DNA of 64,000 nt from Odoribacter splanchnicus DSM 20712 (lineage in GTDB: Bacteria > Bacteroidota > Bacteroidia > Bacteroidales > Marinifilaceae), in NCBI RefSeq assembly GCF_000190535.1, contig NC_015160.1, positions 496,001-560,000 of the forward strand, given 5' to 3'. Under the pieces are notes generated by a model. That model did not search any database, was not told the DNA's origin, and saw nothing but the letters and a program-made list of their open reading frames with translations. The stretch's first letter is position 1. Each line of letters begins with the position of its first letter. This document shows, piece after piece, positions 15,690-24,568 of this stretch. The translations under genes and the position numbers were made by a program.

Positions 15690-17627
15690 ATGGTTGATAT
15701 GATGGAGAATTTGATTTTTGAAATCCTGAAAATGGCAGGATTTATCGTTGTGTTGTTTTTGTGTTGTCTGTGGTTGGTGAAGGATAAACGATCGTTTTAC
15801 AAGTTCAGGGATTGGGGCTTGATTCCACTGACTGCCCTGGCAGGATTTGTAATTTATTGCATCGGTTATTGGGAAGCTGGGACGAAAGAATCGCTGATAA
15901 CCTTGGTGGTCCGTTCTTTTTTGTCCACGTTTCACATGTTTTTCCTGCATTCGGATTTACTCGAAGTCAGGCATCATATGCATACAAACGCGACTTATAT
16001 GTTCGCTTTTTCTATTATTCACTTTGCGGCATTTCTGGTCAGCTTTCTGGTCGTTTTGCAATTGTTCGGCAAACAATTCCTGTCCTGGCTGAAATTAAAA
16101 CTCTCTACCCCGAAAGACAGTTATATCTTTTTCGATTTGAACGAAGGAGCTGTAGCTTTGGCGGAAGATTTACTGAAAAAAGACAGGAAGCGTTTTATTC
16201 TTTTTATCGATAAGAATGTAAAACACAAATTGGTGGCTTTCCCAAAAATAAATTTGTCCTTACCCCGTCTCCGGGATAAAGAATCTTTATTTGAAAAAAT
16301 CAGTAAAACAGAGGCGGTGTTCCTGAAAAAAGATTTTTCTGAAGAGGTTGCTTTCGACGAATTAAAGATTTCCAAATTGGTCGATAAATCGGTTTGCCGG
16401 ATGTTTTTCTTGTCCGAGAATGAAGATTATAATATTCACATGTCCCTGAAAGTGATCGGGGAAATCCGGCGATTGCAGTTATTACCCAAGGAATTAAGGC
16501 TTTATGTGAATGCCGATTCGGAAGAACTGATCGATCTTTTTGCAGAAAAAATCGGTCCTTTGAATGTCGAAGTACATATTTTTAACCGGTCTAAGTTGGC
16601 GGCTCAGGAATTGATCACGAATTATCCTCCTGTGAATGCCCTGAAACTGGAAACTTCTAAAGCTGTCGCCTTGTCTGATTTCAGTATGCTGATTATCGGA
16701 TTTGGGAATATGGGGAGTGAGGCATTGAAAGCAATGATAGAACAGGGGCAGTTTGTCGGATCGACTTTCCGGGCTACGATTATCGATAAAGAGATGAAAT
16801 GCAAGGCGGGTCTTTTCGAACATTATTATCCGGGCTTAAAGAATTATCAGCTCGAATATCACGAGGCGGAAGTGAATAGTAGTGAGTTTTTCAATTTGTT
16901 GAAAGATAAGTTGGCCGGGTTGAAATACATTCTGGTCGCTTTGGGAGAAGATGAATTGAATATAAAGACTGCGGTCGAATTGTCGCATTTCATTTCAAGG
17001 GAAACCGATAACGATCAGATTAAAATTTTGACAGATGTCTATAATACAAGAGATTACAGTTATATTCAGCAAGCGAAGGAATGTTTTAAAGAAATTTGTT
17101 TATATGGCAGTAACGACAATATTTACACTGAAGATATTATCATCAATGAGAGTCGGGAGATGACTGCCCGGAAGATCCATGCCTATTACAATGCACAGAA
17201 AGCTGTGGAGAAACAGGTGCCTTGGCAAGCGTTGTCGCCGATTAAAAAGATGACCAATATTTCGGCTGCCTCCCATATTTATACCAAGTTGCAATTAGCC
17301 GGGCTTACGCCTCAGGATTTTGCACAATGGTCTACTGAAGAGGAATATGTAAAGGCTTTGGGAAACGAGCGGTTTGAAAATTTGGCCAAAGGAGAACACC
17401 TGCATTGGAATGCCACCTTGTTTGTTCACGAGTGGGATGTCTGGCATTTGAGCGATATTCCCGACTTTGTTTCGGTGAATAAGGACGAAAAACATAAGAA
17501 GCATGCTTGTTTGGTGGATTGGGAAGAATTGAAGAAAGTGGAGGAACGGTTCGGAGAACCCTACCGGAAGTATGACCGGGATAGCGTGAGAAATATTTGG
17601 GAACTGGCCAAAGCGAATCTACTTTGA
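15690..17627 (+). CDS. Membrane protein with two TrkA/RCK-like Rossmann domains and a C-terminal RyR domain
   Basis: The 645-residue protein has about four membrane helices (residues 10-30, 44-62, 68-86, 102-126). A first Rossmann-like domain follows (about 142-320, YIFFDLNEGAVALAEDLL), then a second with LIIGFGNMGSEA (G337, G339, G342), and finally a two-part RyR-like region. Part one has MTARKIHAYYNAQ (from 491) and VPWQALSPIKK. Part two has GEHLHWNATLF (about 568-578), ACLVDWEEL and YRKYDRDSVRNIWEL near the end. The EH-x-x-W, LV-W-EEL and YDRD-VR pattern is characteristic of bacterial RyR domains, proposed in comparative-genomic work to bind ligands in nucleotide-signalling or defence settings. 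The four helices could form an ion-channel-like pore gated by the Rossmann pair. It lies 123 bp after the zinc-ribbon gene on the same strand. Confidence 0.8.
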   Translation: MVDMMENLIFEILKMAGFIVVLFLCCLWLVKDKRSFYKFRDWGLIPLTALAGFVIYCIGYWEAGTKESLITLVVRSFLSTFHMFFLHSDLLEVRHHMHTNATYMFAFSIIHFAAFLVSFLVVLQLFGKQFLSWLKLKLSTPKDSYIFFDLNEGAVALAEDLLKKDRKRFILFIDKNVKHKLVAFPKINLSLPRLRDKESLFEKISKTEAVFLKKDFSEEVAFDELKISKLVDKSVCRMFFLSENEDYNIHMSLKVIGEIRRLQLLPKELRLYVNADSEELIDLFAEKIGPLNVEVHIFNRSKLAAQELITNYPPVNALKLETSKAVALSDFSMLIIGFGNMGSEALKAMIEQGQFVGSTFRATIIDKEMKCKAGLFEHYYPGLKNYQLEYHEAEVNSSEFFNLLKDKLAGLKYILVALGEDELNIKTAVELSHFISRETDNDQIKILTDVYNTRDYSYIQQAKECFKEICLYGSNDNIYTEDIIINESREMTARKIHAYYNAQKAVEKQVPWQALSPIKKMTNISAASHIYTKLQLAGLTPQDFAQWSTEEEYVKALGNERFENLAKGEHLHWNATLFVHEWDVWHLSDIPDFVSVNKDEKHKKHACLVDWEELKKVEERFGEPYRKYDRDSVRNIWELAKANLL

Positions 17628-17678
17628 CCGATGTAATGTATTTCTTGTACCTATTGAAATCTTGGTACCTACTTAAAA

Positions 17679-18268
17679 GGTAGAATTATTCCGGTCCTTG
17701 TTCGTCTTCGGTATTCGTGTTCGGGGACGCGGTCGCTTCTGTCGGTCATCTACCTTTTTCTTTCACTGACCGGCGGAACTCCTCACTGCGCAAAAAACTT
17801 TACGTTACGTTTCCGTCAGACACCACCGGTCGGTCGTTCAGAAAAAGCAAGACGACACTCGCCGGAGCTCCAATGGTCCCCGAACACGAACACCTCCGAC
17901 TGACGTTATCACTGCCTGGCAAGCTAAACCGAACCTGAAAACCATAAATTTCAGCGAAAAAAGATTTTCCGGTAAAGTAACCCAATTATCCATAATCCGA
18001 TAGAGGTGAGCCGGTATTTTATTCTATAAAATTTTTCTAATCCTTCCTTTGCCAGGTCGTGTTAACGTGAGATGCAGGGTTTTATGGCGGAAGACCATTG
18101 GAGCAGGAACGAGTGTCCGGTTAGGTTTTCCGAACGCCCGACCGGTGGTGTCTGAGCGAAGCGAGTTCCGCCGGTCAGTGAAGGAAAGCCTTAGCGGACC
18201 GGTCCTGGCGAACCGGTCTGACGGTATAAAAACCGGAATCGGAATAGAAAGAAAAAAAATAGACCTAC
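17679..18268. repeat. Structured intergenic repeat, copy B (590 bp, long palindromic form)
   Basis: This is the longest of three related elements. The left 320 bases match copy A almost base for base from tcgtcttcggtattcgtgtt to gatagaggtgagccggt, with a 21-base different stretch near 17785-17812. Copy B then has about 200 extra bases (18017-18215) that include the inverted complement of its own left arm: ttcactgaccggcggaact (17762-17780) reappears inverted as gagttccgccggtcagtgaa near 18163-18182. The common right end resumes at gaaccggtctgacggtataaaaaccgg. Ends are ggtag on the left and cctac on the right. The element fills almost the whole gap between the RyR gene and the WG-repeat gene. 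Confidence 0.85.
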
Positions 18269-18360
18269 TATTATTTGAACAGATGATAGATTTTGGGAAA
18301 AATAATATCTAATAGATATAGATAAAAGTAAATCTTAAAGTCGAATTAAAAAATAATAGT

Positions 18361-19368
18361 ATGAAAATTTTTTGGAAAGTTATCGTTGCTGTGATTGCCT
18401 TCTCTTTATTGGGGATCATGATTGTTCTAGGAACAGCTTATATTAAAAGTGTGGAACGGCATACCTATCTTGCTGACAATAAGGTATTGAGTGATAAGTA
18501 TGTGTATGAAGAATTTTCGAATGGGAAAAAGAGGGTGAAAAACCGGGCTACGCAACAGGTGATTTTGGATCGTTTAGAGTGGCTGGTGACCGGTGATAAG
18601 GCCGATTCTTTAGCTGTGTTTTGCCGGAAGGGGAAAAGGGGATATCTGAATTGTTATACCGGCGAAGTGGTGATTCCCGCACAATATGAACGGGCCTGGG
18701 TGTTTTCGGAAGGATTGGCGGCTGTGATGTCGGGAGGGAAGATCGGTTTTATCGACCGGCAAGGACGGACAGTTATCCCGCCGACCTGGAGCTATCCGGT
18801 CGGTAGTCAGGAGATGGATTATCTGTTTAAAGGAGGCTATTGTGCCGTCTTCGACAATGCCCGGCAATGTGGTTTGATCGATCGCAATGGACAATGGAAA
18901 GTTGCACCTCGATACGATTATATTTATATGCCCGAAGAAGGACTTCGGATACTTCAAAAAGGAGATCGGTGGGGGGTTTTGGGTGATTCGTTACAAATCC
19001 TTATGCCAGTGGAATACGATTGGCTGAAAATAGTACCCGAAGGGATAGTCTGTATTCAGGGGGGCAAGCAACAAGTGATCGGAAAAGATGGAAAAACGGT
19101 GGTCCGGCCTTTTGTATATGATGCTATCCTTCCCCTGTATTATTCTACTGGAGAATATTTCGATAATGGAGAAGAAAGGATGAACCGAAGCCGCTATTTT
19201 TCTTATTCGGTTTGGAATCCCAAAGGAAACCGGTATGGACTGATGGATGCAGAAGGTAAACGGATTACAGAGGCTCTTTATAGTGATATCGAGGCCTTGT
19301 CGGAGGATCTCTATCTATGCTCTATAGAGGATGGACTTTACCGGATAACCTTGAATTATAACAGATAA
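18361..19368 (+). CDS. WG-repeat (KWG) protein with N-terminal membrane anchor
   Basis: The 335-residue protein has an N-terminal hydrophobic segment (about residues 5-26, VIVAVIAFSLLGIMIVLGTA) without a clear cleavage site, so it is probably an anchored periplasmic protein. From about residue 85, repeats of the WG type appear: a turn rich in Gly/Lys, then a hydrophobic strand plus G-(K/R)-x-x-IPP (GEVVIPAQYERAWVFSEGLA; GKIGFIDRQGRTVIPPTW; CGLIDRNGQWKVAPRYDYI; GVLGDSLQILMPVEYDWL; YGLMDAEGKRITEALY). WG repeats are beta-rich and thought to mediate binding; no enzyme domain is seen. The upstream region is occupied by repeat copy B. Confidence 0.88.
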   Translation: MKIFWKVIVAVIAFSLLGIMIVLGTAYIKSVERHTYLADNKVLSDKYVYEEFSNGKKRVKNRATQQVILDRLEWLVTGDKADSLAVFCRKGKRGYLNCYTGEVVIPAQYERAWVFSEGLAAVMSGGKIGFIDRQGRTVIPPTWSYPVGSQEMDYLFKGGYCAVFDNARQCGLIDRNGQWKVAPRYDYIYMPEEGLRILQKGDRWGVLGDSLQILMPVEYDWLKIVPEGIVCIQGGKQQVIGKDGKTVVRPFVYDAILPLYYSTGEYFDNGEERMNRSRYFSYSVWNPKGNRYGLMDAEGKRITEALYSDIEALSEDLYLCSIEDGLYRITLNYNR

Positions 19369-19399
19369 ACTTTTTCAAGGCTGCTAAACAGGATAAATC

Positions 19400-19432
19400 T
19401 TTGCCAGAGAATGAATTTATTTTGTAAATTTG
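19400..19432 (+). promoter_or_regulatory. Promoter of the acyltransferase gene (TTTG-N21-TAAATTTG)
   Basis: TTTG at 19400-19403 and TAAATTTG at 19425-19432, 21 bases apart, lie 46 bases upstream of the acyltransferase ATG at 19478. Confidence 0.65.
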
Positions 19433-19477
19433 ACGCGAATTGGTAAATAGGATTGGACCGACAAAAAGTGTATACTT

Positions 19478-20026
19478 ATGAAATATCTGGCAAGATTTAT
19501 TATGTGGCTGGCCGGCTGGAAATACAAAGGTGAATTGCCTGCAGAGAAAAAAGCGGTGATTATATCTGTTCCTCATACTTCGAATTGGGATTTCTTCTGG
19601 GGAGAACTGGCTTTTTTGAGTCAGGGTATTCCGGCTTTTATTTTGATGAAGAAGGAATTCTTCTTTTTTCCGCTCGGGATGATTCTGCGGGCATTGAATG
19701 TGATACCGGTGGATCGCGGTAATAAAGATAGTCAGTTGGTAGAGCAGATGATTACCGAGTTTAAACAACGCGATTCGATGTATTTGTGTATCACCCCTGA
19801 AGGAAGCCGTAAAAAGCGGAAGAAATGGAAGAAGGGTTTTTTGGTTATTGCGAAAGCGGCAGGCGTTCCGGTTTATTTGGGCCGCATCGATTATAAAGGA
19901 AAATATTGTGAAGTGGGGCCTTTGTTTTATCCGACGGAGGATGTGGATGCTGATTTAGCCTATATTATGAGTACTTACCACGATGCTAATCCAAAGTATC
20001 CGGAGAATTTTTCTAATGGTAATTAG
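19478..20026 (+). CDS. PlsC-like 1-acylglycerol-3-phosphate acyltransferase
   Basis: The 182-residue membrane-peripheral protein carries the acyltransferase block I HTSNWD (HxxxxD, about residues 33-38), a downstream VIPVDRGN (block II-like, near 75) and TPEGSRKK (block III FPEG-like, near 108). This is the short PlsC-type acyltransferase found in Bacteroidetes, whose exact acyl acceptor is not known. The hydrophobic N-terminus (residues 3-14) suggests membrane association. Its 3' end overlaps the next gene by 11 bp. Confidence 0.88.
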   Translation: MKYLARFIMWLAGWKYKGELPAEKKAVIISVPHTSNWDFFWGELAFLSQGIPAFILMKKEFFFFPLGMILRALNVIPVDRGNKDSQLVEQMITEFKQRDSMYLCITPEGSRKKRKKWKKGFLVIAKAAGVPVYLGRIDYKGKYCEVGPLFYPTEDVDADLAYIMSTYHDANPKYPENFSNGN

Positions 20027-20798
20027 TACGCTCCGGAGAATAGTTTTTTTCGGAAGCGTATGTATTTTTCTTGGAAGTGCCGGAGGAGGTTGCGGTAACC
20101 AAGAAAAGAGGCAGAAGCCTGTTCTGACTGAAGAAGTACCGAAAATTACCGTTGAGCGTGTCGTTGCGGATACCTCCGGACAAAAAGAAGATTCCGGAAC
20201 CGAACGGCGGATGCGCCAATTAGGATTGGTGGATATCGGGGAGGTCGATCCTACGATTGCTGTACATTTGGTGTATGCTACATCCGATAATTTTGCCGGA
20301 AAGGTGCTGTATCGGGATATCCGGAAAGCATTTCTGTTACCGGAGGCCGCCGGGCGTTTAGCAGAAGCCCAGCGAAAGTTGAAACTTCTGAGGCCGGAAT
20401 TGAGTCTGCTCGTATATGATGCAGCCCGTCCGATGAAGGTGCAGCAAGAAATGTGGGATTTGGTCAAAGGGACTGAAAACCGGGTGTATGTCAGTAATCC
20501 CCGGAATGGTGGTGGATTGCATAATTACGGTGCTGCTGTCGATCTGACTTTGGTCGATTCTTTAGGACATGTTTTGCCGATGGGAAGTGAGTTCGATTAT
20601 TTCGGGGAGGAGGCGAGGCCTGACCGGGAGGAGGCGATGGTGAAGCAAGGGCGGATTATTTTACCTCATTTGCACAACCGGAGGTTATTGCGTAAAGTGA
20701 TGACCGATGCGGGATTCCGGGTTCTTCCCAGCGAATGGTGGCATTTTAATCTAATGTCGAGGGCAGAAGCGAGGGAGCGGCTGAAAGTGATAGAATAG
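20016..20798 (+). CDS. D-Ala-D-Ala dipeptidase (VanX/M15D-like), lipoprotein
   Basis: An ATG at 20016 is preferred over 19983, since it gives a basic start (MVISTLRRIVFFG) followed by a hydrophobic stretch and a lipobox ending GSAGGGC. The mature part has the M15D signature: zinc-binding HNYGAAVDLTL near residue 173 and the catalytic/zinc EWWHF near 243-247. VanX-type enzymes hydrolyse D-Ala-D-Ala; in non-resistant bacteria, homologues (DdpX-like) probably recycle peptidoglycan dipeptides in the periplasm, and that reading fits a lipid-anchored form here. There is no vanHA nearby, so vancomycin resistance is not suggested. It overlaps the acyltransferase gene by 11 bp. Confidence 0.88.
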   Translation: MVISTLRRIVFFGSVCIFLGSAGGGCGNQEKRQKPVLTEEVPKITVERVVADTSGQKEDSGTERRMRQLGLVDIGEVDPTIAVHLVYATSDNFAGKVLYRDIRKAFLLPEAAGRLAEAQRKLKLLRPELSLLVYDAARPMKVQQEMWDLVKGTENRVYVSNPRNGGGLHNYGAAVDLTLVDSLGHVLPMGSEFDYFGEEARPDREEAMVKQGRIILPHLHNRRLLRKVMTDAGFRVLPSEWWHFNLMSRAEARERLKVIE

Positions 20799-20817
20799 TT
20801 TATATAAATCTGATTGA

Positions 20818-21456
20818 ATGAATACGACGATCATCGGTGTTGCCGGAGGTACGGCATCGGGGAAATCTACTTTGGTAAAAAAGTTGCAAGAGGCGTTTGA
20901 AGGAGAAAGTGTCATCACGCTTTGTCATGATTATTATTATAAAGCGCATGACGATTTGTCTTTCGAAGAACGAACAAAGCTGAATTACGATCATCCCGGT
21001 GCTTTCGATACCGATATGATGATTGAAGATATCATGAAACTGAAAAAGGGACGATCTGTTTTCCGGCCCGTTTATTCTTTTGTCAATCATAACCGTACGG
21101 ATAAGACCGTCAAAGTCGAGCCGGCACAGGTGATTATTATCGATGGAATCCTTATTCTGGAAAACCGGACTTTACGCGAATTGATGGACGTGAAAGTATA
21201 TGTAGATACCGATCCCGATGTGCGCTTAGGACGCCGTTTGTTACGGGATGTGCAGGAACGAGGGCGTAGTATAGAGTCGGTATTGACCCAATATTTTTGT
21301 ACGGTAAAACCGATGCACGATGAGTTCGTAGAACCTTCGAAACGTTATGCCGATATTATTATCCCGGAAGGAGGGTTCAATTCTGTTGCGGTCAGTATGT
21401 TGATTCATAATATTAATTCATTGATTCACCACGAGTCGGAAAGGGATAGGAGATGA
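20818..21456 (+). CDS. udk: Uridine kinase
   Basis: The 212-residue P-loop kinase has GGTASGKST at about residues 8-16, CHDYYYK near 40, the Asp/Arg-containing NYDHPGAFD (about 60-68) and RRLLRDVQERGR (lid region near 140). It phosphorylates uridine and cytidine for pyrimidine salvage. The length matches the bacterial family. The stop overlaps the next start by 4 bp (ATGA), so the nitrilase gene is translationally coupled. Confidence 0.95.
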   Translation: MNTTIIGVAGGTASGKSTLVKKLQEAFEGESVITLCHDYYYKAHDDLSFEERTKLNYDHPGAFDTDMMIEDIMKLKKGRSVFRPVYSFVNHNRTDKTVKVEPAQVIIIDGILILENRTLRELMDVKVYVDTDPDVRLGRRLLRDVQERGRSIESVLTQYFCTVKPMHDEFVEPSKRYADIIIPEGGFNSVAVSMLIHNINSLIHHESERDRR

Positions 21457-22250
21457 AAATAGCATTGGTACAATCCCCTTTGGCCTGGGGAGAGCTGCAG
21501 GAGAATTTACAGAATTTTGACAAAAAAATGGCGGAGTGTGAGGATTGTGATGTAATTCTACTCCCTGAGATGTTCACTTCGGGCTGTATGATGATAAAGA
21601 AGTCGGCAGAGGTGGCATTTGCCGCTAAGGAATCTGTCGCAAATGCATATCCTGTCGTAGAAGAAAAGATGCTGGCTTGGGCGAAACGTCAGCATGCTTT
21701 GGTAATGGGATCGACGGTTTACCGGGAAAATGGAAAATATTATAATCGCTTGATTGCTGCTTTTCCTGAGGGAAATTGCCGGTATTATGACAAACGGCAT
21801 TGTTTCAGAATGGGCGGGGAGAACGAGCATTTTACTCCCGGAGACCGGCAGTTGACTTTCGAATTTCGGGGAGTAAAGATAGCTGCTTTTATTTGTTATG
21901 ATTTGCGCTTCCCGGTTTGGTGCAGGAACACACAAAATTATGATCTGGCTGTTTTCGTGGCGAATTGGCCGGAATCGCGCCGCGAAGTCTGGAAAACATT
22001 GCTGAAAGCCAGAGCGATTGAAAATCAGGCTTTTGTTGCTGGCGTCAATTGTGTCGGAGAAGATGATAACGGTTTGACCTATTCCGGTGATTCGATGGTC
22101 GCCGATGCCCGGGGGAGGGAGGTCGGAAGTACCTCTCCCGGAAATGAAGCCATTATCCGGGTGGAACTGGATATAGAGAAATTGAGGCAATTCAGAAAAA
22201 AATTTCCGGTATTGGACGACCGGGATGACTTTCTTTTCCGGGAGAAATGA
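21453..22250 (+). CDS. Carbon-nitrogen hydrolase (omega-amidase/YafV-like nitrilase family)
   Basis: The 265-residue protein carries the nitrilase triad: Glu in LLPEMFTSG (about 37-41), Lys in YYDKRHCF (about 113), and the nucleophile Cys in FICYDLRFPVW (about 151). YDLRFPVW after the Cys is characteristic of the omega-amidase/2-oxoglutaramate amidase branch, which hydrolyses alpha-ketoglutaramate in methionine-salvage side reactions. The specific substrate is inferred from similarity. It is coupled to udk by ATGA overlap and is followed by the promoter of the S9 peptidase gene. Confidence 0.88.
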   Translation: MKIALVQSPLAWGELQENLQNFDKKMAECEDCDVILLPEMFTSGCMMIKKSAEVAFAAKESVANAYPVVEEKMLAWAKRQHALVMGSTVYRENGKYYNRLIAAFPEGNCRYYDKRHCFRMGGENEHFTPGDRQLTFEFRGVKIAAFICYDLRFPVWCRNTQNYDLAVFVANWPESRREVWKTLLKARAIENQAFVAGVNCVGEDDNGLTYSGDSMVADARGREVGSTSPGNEAIIRVELDIEKLRQFRKKFPVLDDRDDFLFREK

Positions 22251-22270
22251 GGCTAAAACGGAGTTTTTGT

Positions 22271-22278
22271 TATCTTTG
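22271..22278 (+). promoter_or_regulatory. Putative -7 promoter box (TATCTTTG) of the S9 peptidase gene
   Basis: TATCTTTG matches TAnnTTTG and lies 45 bases upstream of the ATG at 22323. It supports that start over the in-frame ATG at 22278, which would overlap the box. Confidence 0.55.
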
Positions 22279-22322
22279 TGCACCTTTATTCAAACGTTTG
22301 TTATAATTTTAATCGATATAAA

Positions 22323-24485
22323 ATGAAAAGTATATTAATGACATTCATGGGAGTTGGAACAATAATGAATCTGACTGCCGGGAATTTGTCTGAAGACCGG
22401 ACAGATCAGCCACAAACCGGTGGCGGTAAGGTATTGACTATGGAGGAAGCGGTACTTGGGTATCAGCTTTATCCGAAGAATTTGTATATTCAATGGCAGG
22501 GAGACCGGAACGTACTGACTTATCCGGAAGGGACGAACCTGATGGGTGAGGTGGCCGGAAAAGAAAAACCCGAAGTATTGATGACATTAGCTGAACTGAA
22601 TCGTTTGCTGGAGGCGGATTTGAAGGGATGGCCCCAATATGAATGGAAAGATGGCCGTACCCTGGTGATTATGCGCCAGGGAAAAAGATATGAGATCGAT
22701 ACCGATAAAAAAGTGTTGGCGTATGTTTTTCCTATTGCCAAAGGAGCACAGAATGTGACCTCTAACGGACAGGAATTACTGGCTTATACGAAGGCTAACA
22801 ATTTATATTATGTAGATGCTAACGGGAATGAATTTGCCGTTACTTCCGATGAAGATCCGAATATAGTCAACGGACAAACGGTGAGCCGGAATGAATTCGG
22901 GATCAACGGAGGCATTTTCTGGTCTCCGGATGGCAAACAACTTGCTTTCTATCGCAAGGACGAAAGTCAGGTAGGAACCTTCCCTTTGCTGGATATCAAT
23001 TCCAGGATGGGGACTTTGCGGGAGATCAAATATCCTATGGCAGGAATGAAATCCGAGCAAATCAGTCTGGGGGTTTATCAGGTTGCTTCGGGTAAGACCG
23101 TTTTTTTAGACGTAGATGACTTCGGGCGGGAACAATACCTGACGAACATAGCCTGGAGTCCGGCTTCCGATTATATTTATGTGCAGGTACTCGACAGGGC
23201 TCAGAAACACATGAAATTGAATCAATACAGTGCCAAAACCGGTGAATTTGTGAAGACCTTACTCGAAGAGCAGAACGAGCGCTATATAGAACCTTTGACC
23301 CCGATCGTGTTTTTGAAAAACGATCCATCCCGGTTTATTTACCGGACGAATAACCGGGATGGCTATTTTAGTCTTTATCTGTGTGAGGCTGCAACCGGAA
23401 AAGTGTTGAAAAGGCTGACCGATGTGAATGCCGATGTCGAAATGGTGGGGCAGGATGATAAGTTTGTGTATTATACTTCGGCTGAAGTAAGTCCTGTCGA
23501 TAATCATTTGTTCAGGGTGGAAGTGAAAAGCGGAAAGAAAACCCGTTTGACACAGGCCGAAGGTTGGCATAAAGTGACGATGAGTGGCGATATGAAGTAT
23601 TTTGTAGACAATTATAGTAGTCTGAAAGTGCCTCGTGTGATTCTGCTGGTACAAAATGACGGGAAAAAAGTGAAAGAATTGTTGAAGGCGGAAGATCCTA
23701 CCAAAGATTATAATTTCGGTGAGATTACGTTGGGTACGGTAAAGAGTGCCGATGGTAAGTTCAATAATTATTATCGTCTGATCAAACCCATGAATTTCGA
23801 TGCTTCCCGGAAATATCCGGTTATCGTTTATGTTTATGGGGGGCCGCATTCACAGATGGTAAAGAATACCTGGCAGGCAGAAATGCGTCGTTGGGAAATG
23901 TATATGGCACAACACGGTTATGTGGTTTTTGTCATGGATAACCGGGGTACTTCGAATCAGGGGGCTGAATTTGAAAAAGCGATTCACGGACAATGTGGTC
24001 AGGCTGAAATGGCCGATCAGATGGAAGGAATTAAGTTGCTGAAATCTTTACCATATGTCGATGCCGACCGGATCGGTGTGCATGGATGGAGTTACGGTGG
24101 TTTTATGACGATTTCCCTGCTTACCAATCATCCCGACGTATTTAAAGTGGCTGTTGCCGGTGGTCCGGTGATCGATTGGAAATGGTATGAAGTGATGTAC
24201 GGCGAACGATATATGGATTCCCCCCATACCAATCCGGAAGGATATGCAAAGGTAAGCCTCATTCATAAAGCCAGGGATCTCAAGGGAAAATTACTGATCT
24301 GTCAGGGAGCTATCGATAATACGGTGGTTTGGGAACATAGCCTGAGCTTTATCCGGGAATGTATTAAAAATAATATACAGGTAGACTACTTTCCCTATCC
24401 CTGTGCCGAGCACAACGTTATGGGAAAAGACCGGATTCACCTGATGCAAAAGGTGACCGATTATTTTGAGGATTATTTGAAATAA
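22323..24485 (+). CDS. S9 family peptidase, DPP IV type
   Basis: The 720-residue protein from ATG 22323 begins with a signal-like segment (MKSILMTFMGVGTIMNLTAG). A beta-propeller N-terminal domain (about 30-480) is followed by an alpha/beta hydrolase: Ser590 in HGWSYGGFMT, Asp in GAIDNTV, and His in AEHNVMG at the C-terminus. Dipeptidyl peptidase IV enzymes remove Xaa-Pro dipeptides from peptides in the periplasm. A GWSYGG catalytic motif and the length both fit. A second S9 peptidase is at 45597-47936, inside the AT-rich island, and is not closely similar. It is a single gene closed by a hairpin terminator. Confidence 0.95.
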   Translation: MKSILMTFMGVGTIMNLTAGNLSEDRTDQPQTGGGKVLTMEEAVLGYQLYPKNLYIQWQGDRNVLTYPEGTNLMGEVAGKEKPEVLMTLAELNRLLEADLKGWPQYEWKDGRTLVIMRQGKRYEIDTDKKVLAYVFPIAKGAQNVTSNGQELLAYTKANNLYYVDANGNEFAVTSDEDPNIVNGQTVSRNEFGINGGIFWSPDGKQLAFYRKDESQVGTFPLLDINSRMGTLREIKYPMAGMKSEQISLGVYQVASGKTVFLDVDDFGREQYLTNIAWSPASDYIYVQVLDRAQKHMKLNQYSAKTGEFVKTLLEEQNERYIEPLTPIVFLKNDPSRFIYRTNNRDGYFSLYLCEAATGKVLKRLTDVNADVEMVGQDDKFVYYTSAEVSPVDNHLFRVEVKSGKKTRLTQAEGWHKVTMSGDMKYFVDNYSSLKVPRVILLVQNDGKKVKELLKAEDPTKDYNFGEITLGTVKSADGKFNNYYRLIKPMNFDASRKYPVIVYVYGGPHSQMVKNTWQAEMRRWEMYMAQHGYVVFVMDNRGTSNQGAEFEKAIHGQCGQAEMADQMEGIKLLKSLPYVDADRIGVHGWSYGGFMTISLLTNHPDVFKVAVAGGPVIDWKWYEVMYGERYMDSPHTNPEGYAKVSLIHKARDLKGKLLICQGAIDNTVVWEHSLSFIRECIKNNIQVDYFPYPCAEHNVMGKDRIHLMQKVTDYFEDYLK

Positions 24486-24511
24486 AAAGGAGAATTGTAA
24501 TCAGAAAGGAT

Positions 24512-24560
24512 GAGGCTATCCGATTTTGAAGTTGTCCTTCAATGGGATAGCCTCGTTTTT
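24512..24560 (+). terminator. Rho-independent terminator after the S9 peptidase gene
   Basis: Arms gaggctatcc (24512-24521) and ggatagcctc (24545-24554) pair perfectly, with an inner ttgaag/cttcaa stem, followed by gttttt. The opposite-strand gene ends at 24569, so it may serve both strands. Confidence 0.85.
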
Positions 24561-24568
24561 AAGAAATT

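Noticed and set aside
15090..15950. 286-residue minus-strand frame across the zinc-ribbon gene
   Set aside because: It overlaps two better-supported rightward genes and has no recognisable domain; its residue pattern is typical of an antisense shadow.
20016..20798. VanX-like gene as vancomycin resistance determinant
   Set aside because: No vanH or ligase gene lies nearby, the product is a lipoprotein, and such M15D enzymes are common in peptidoglycan recycling.
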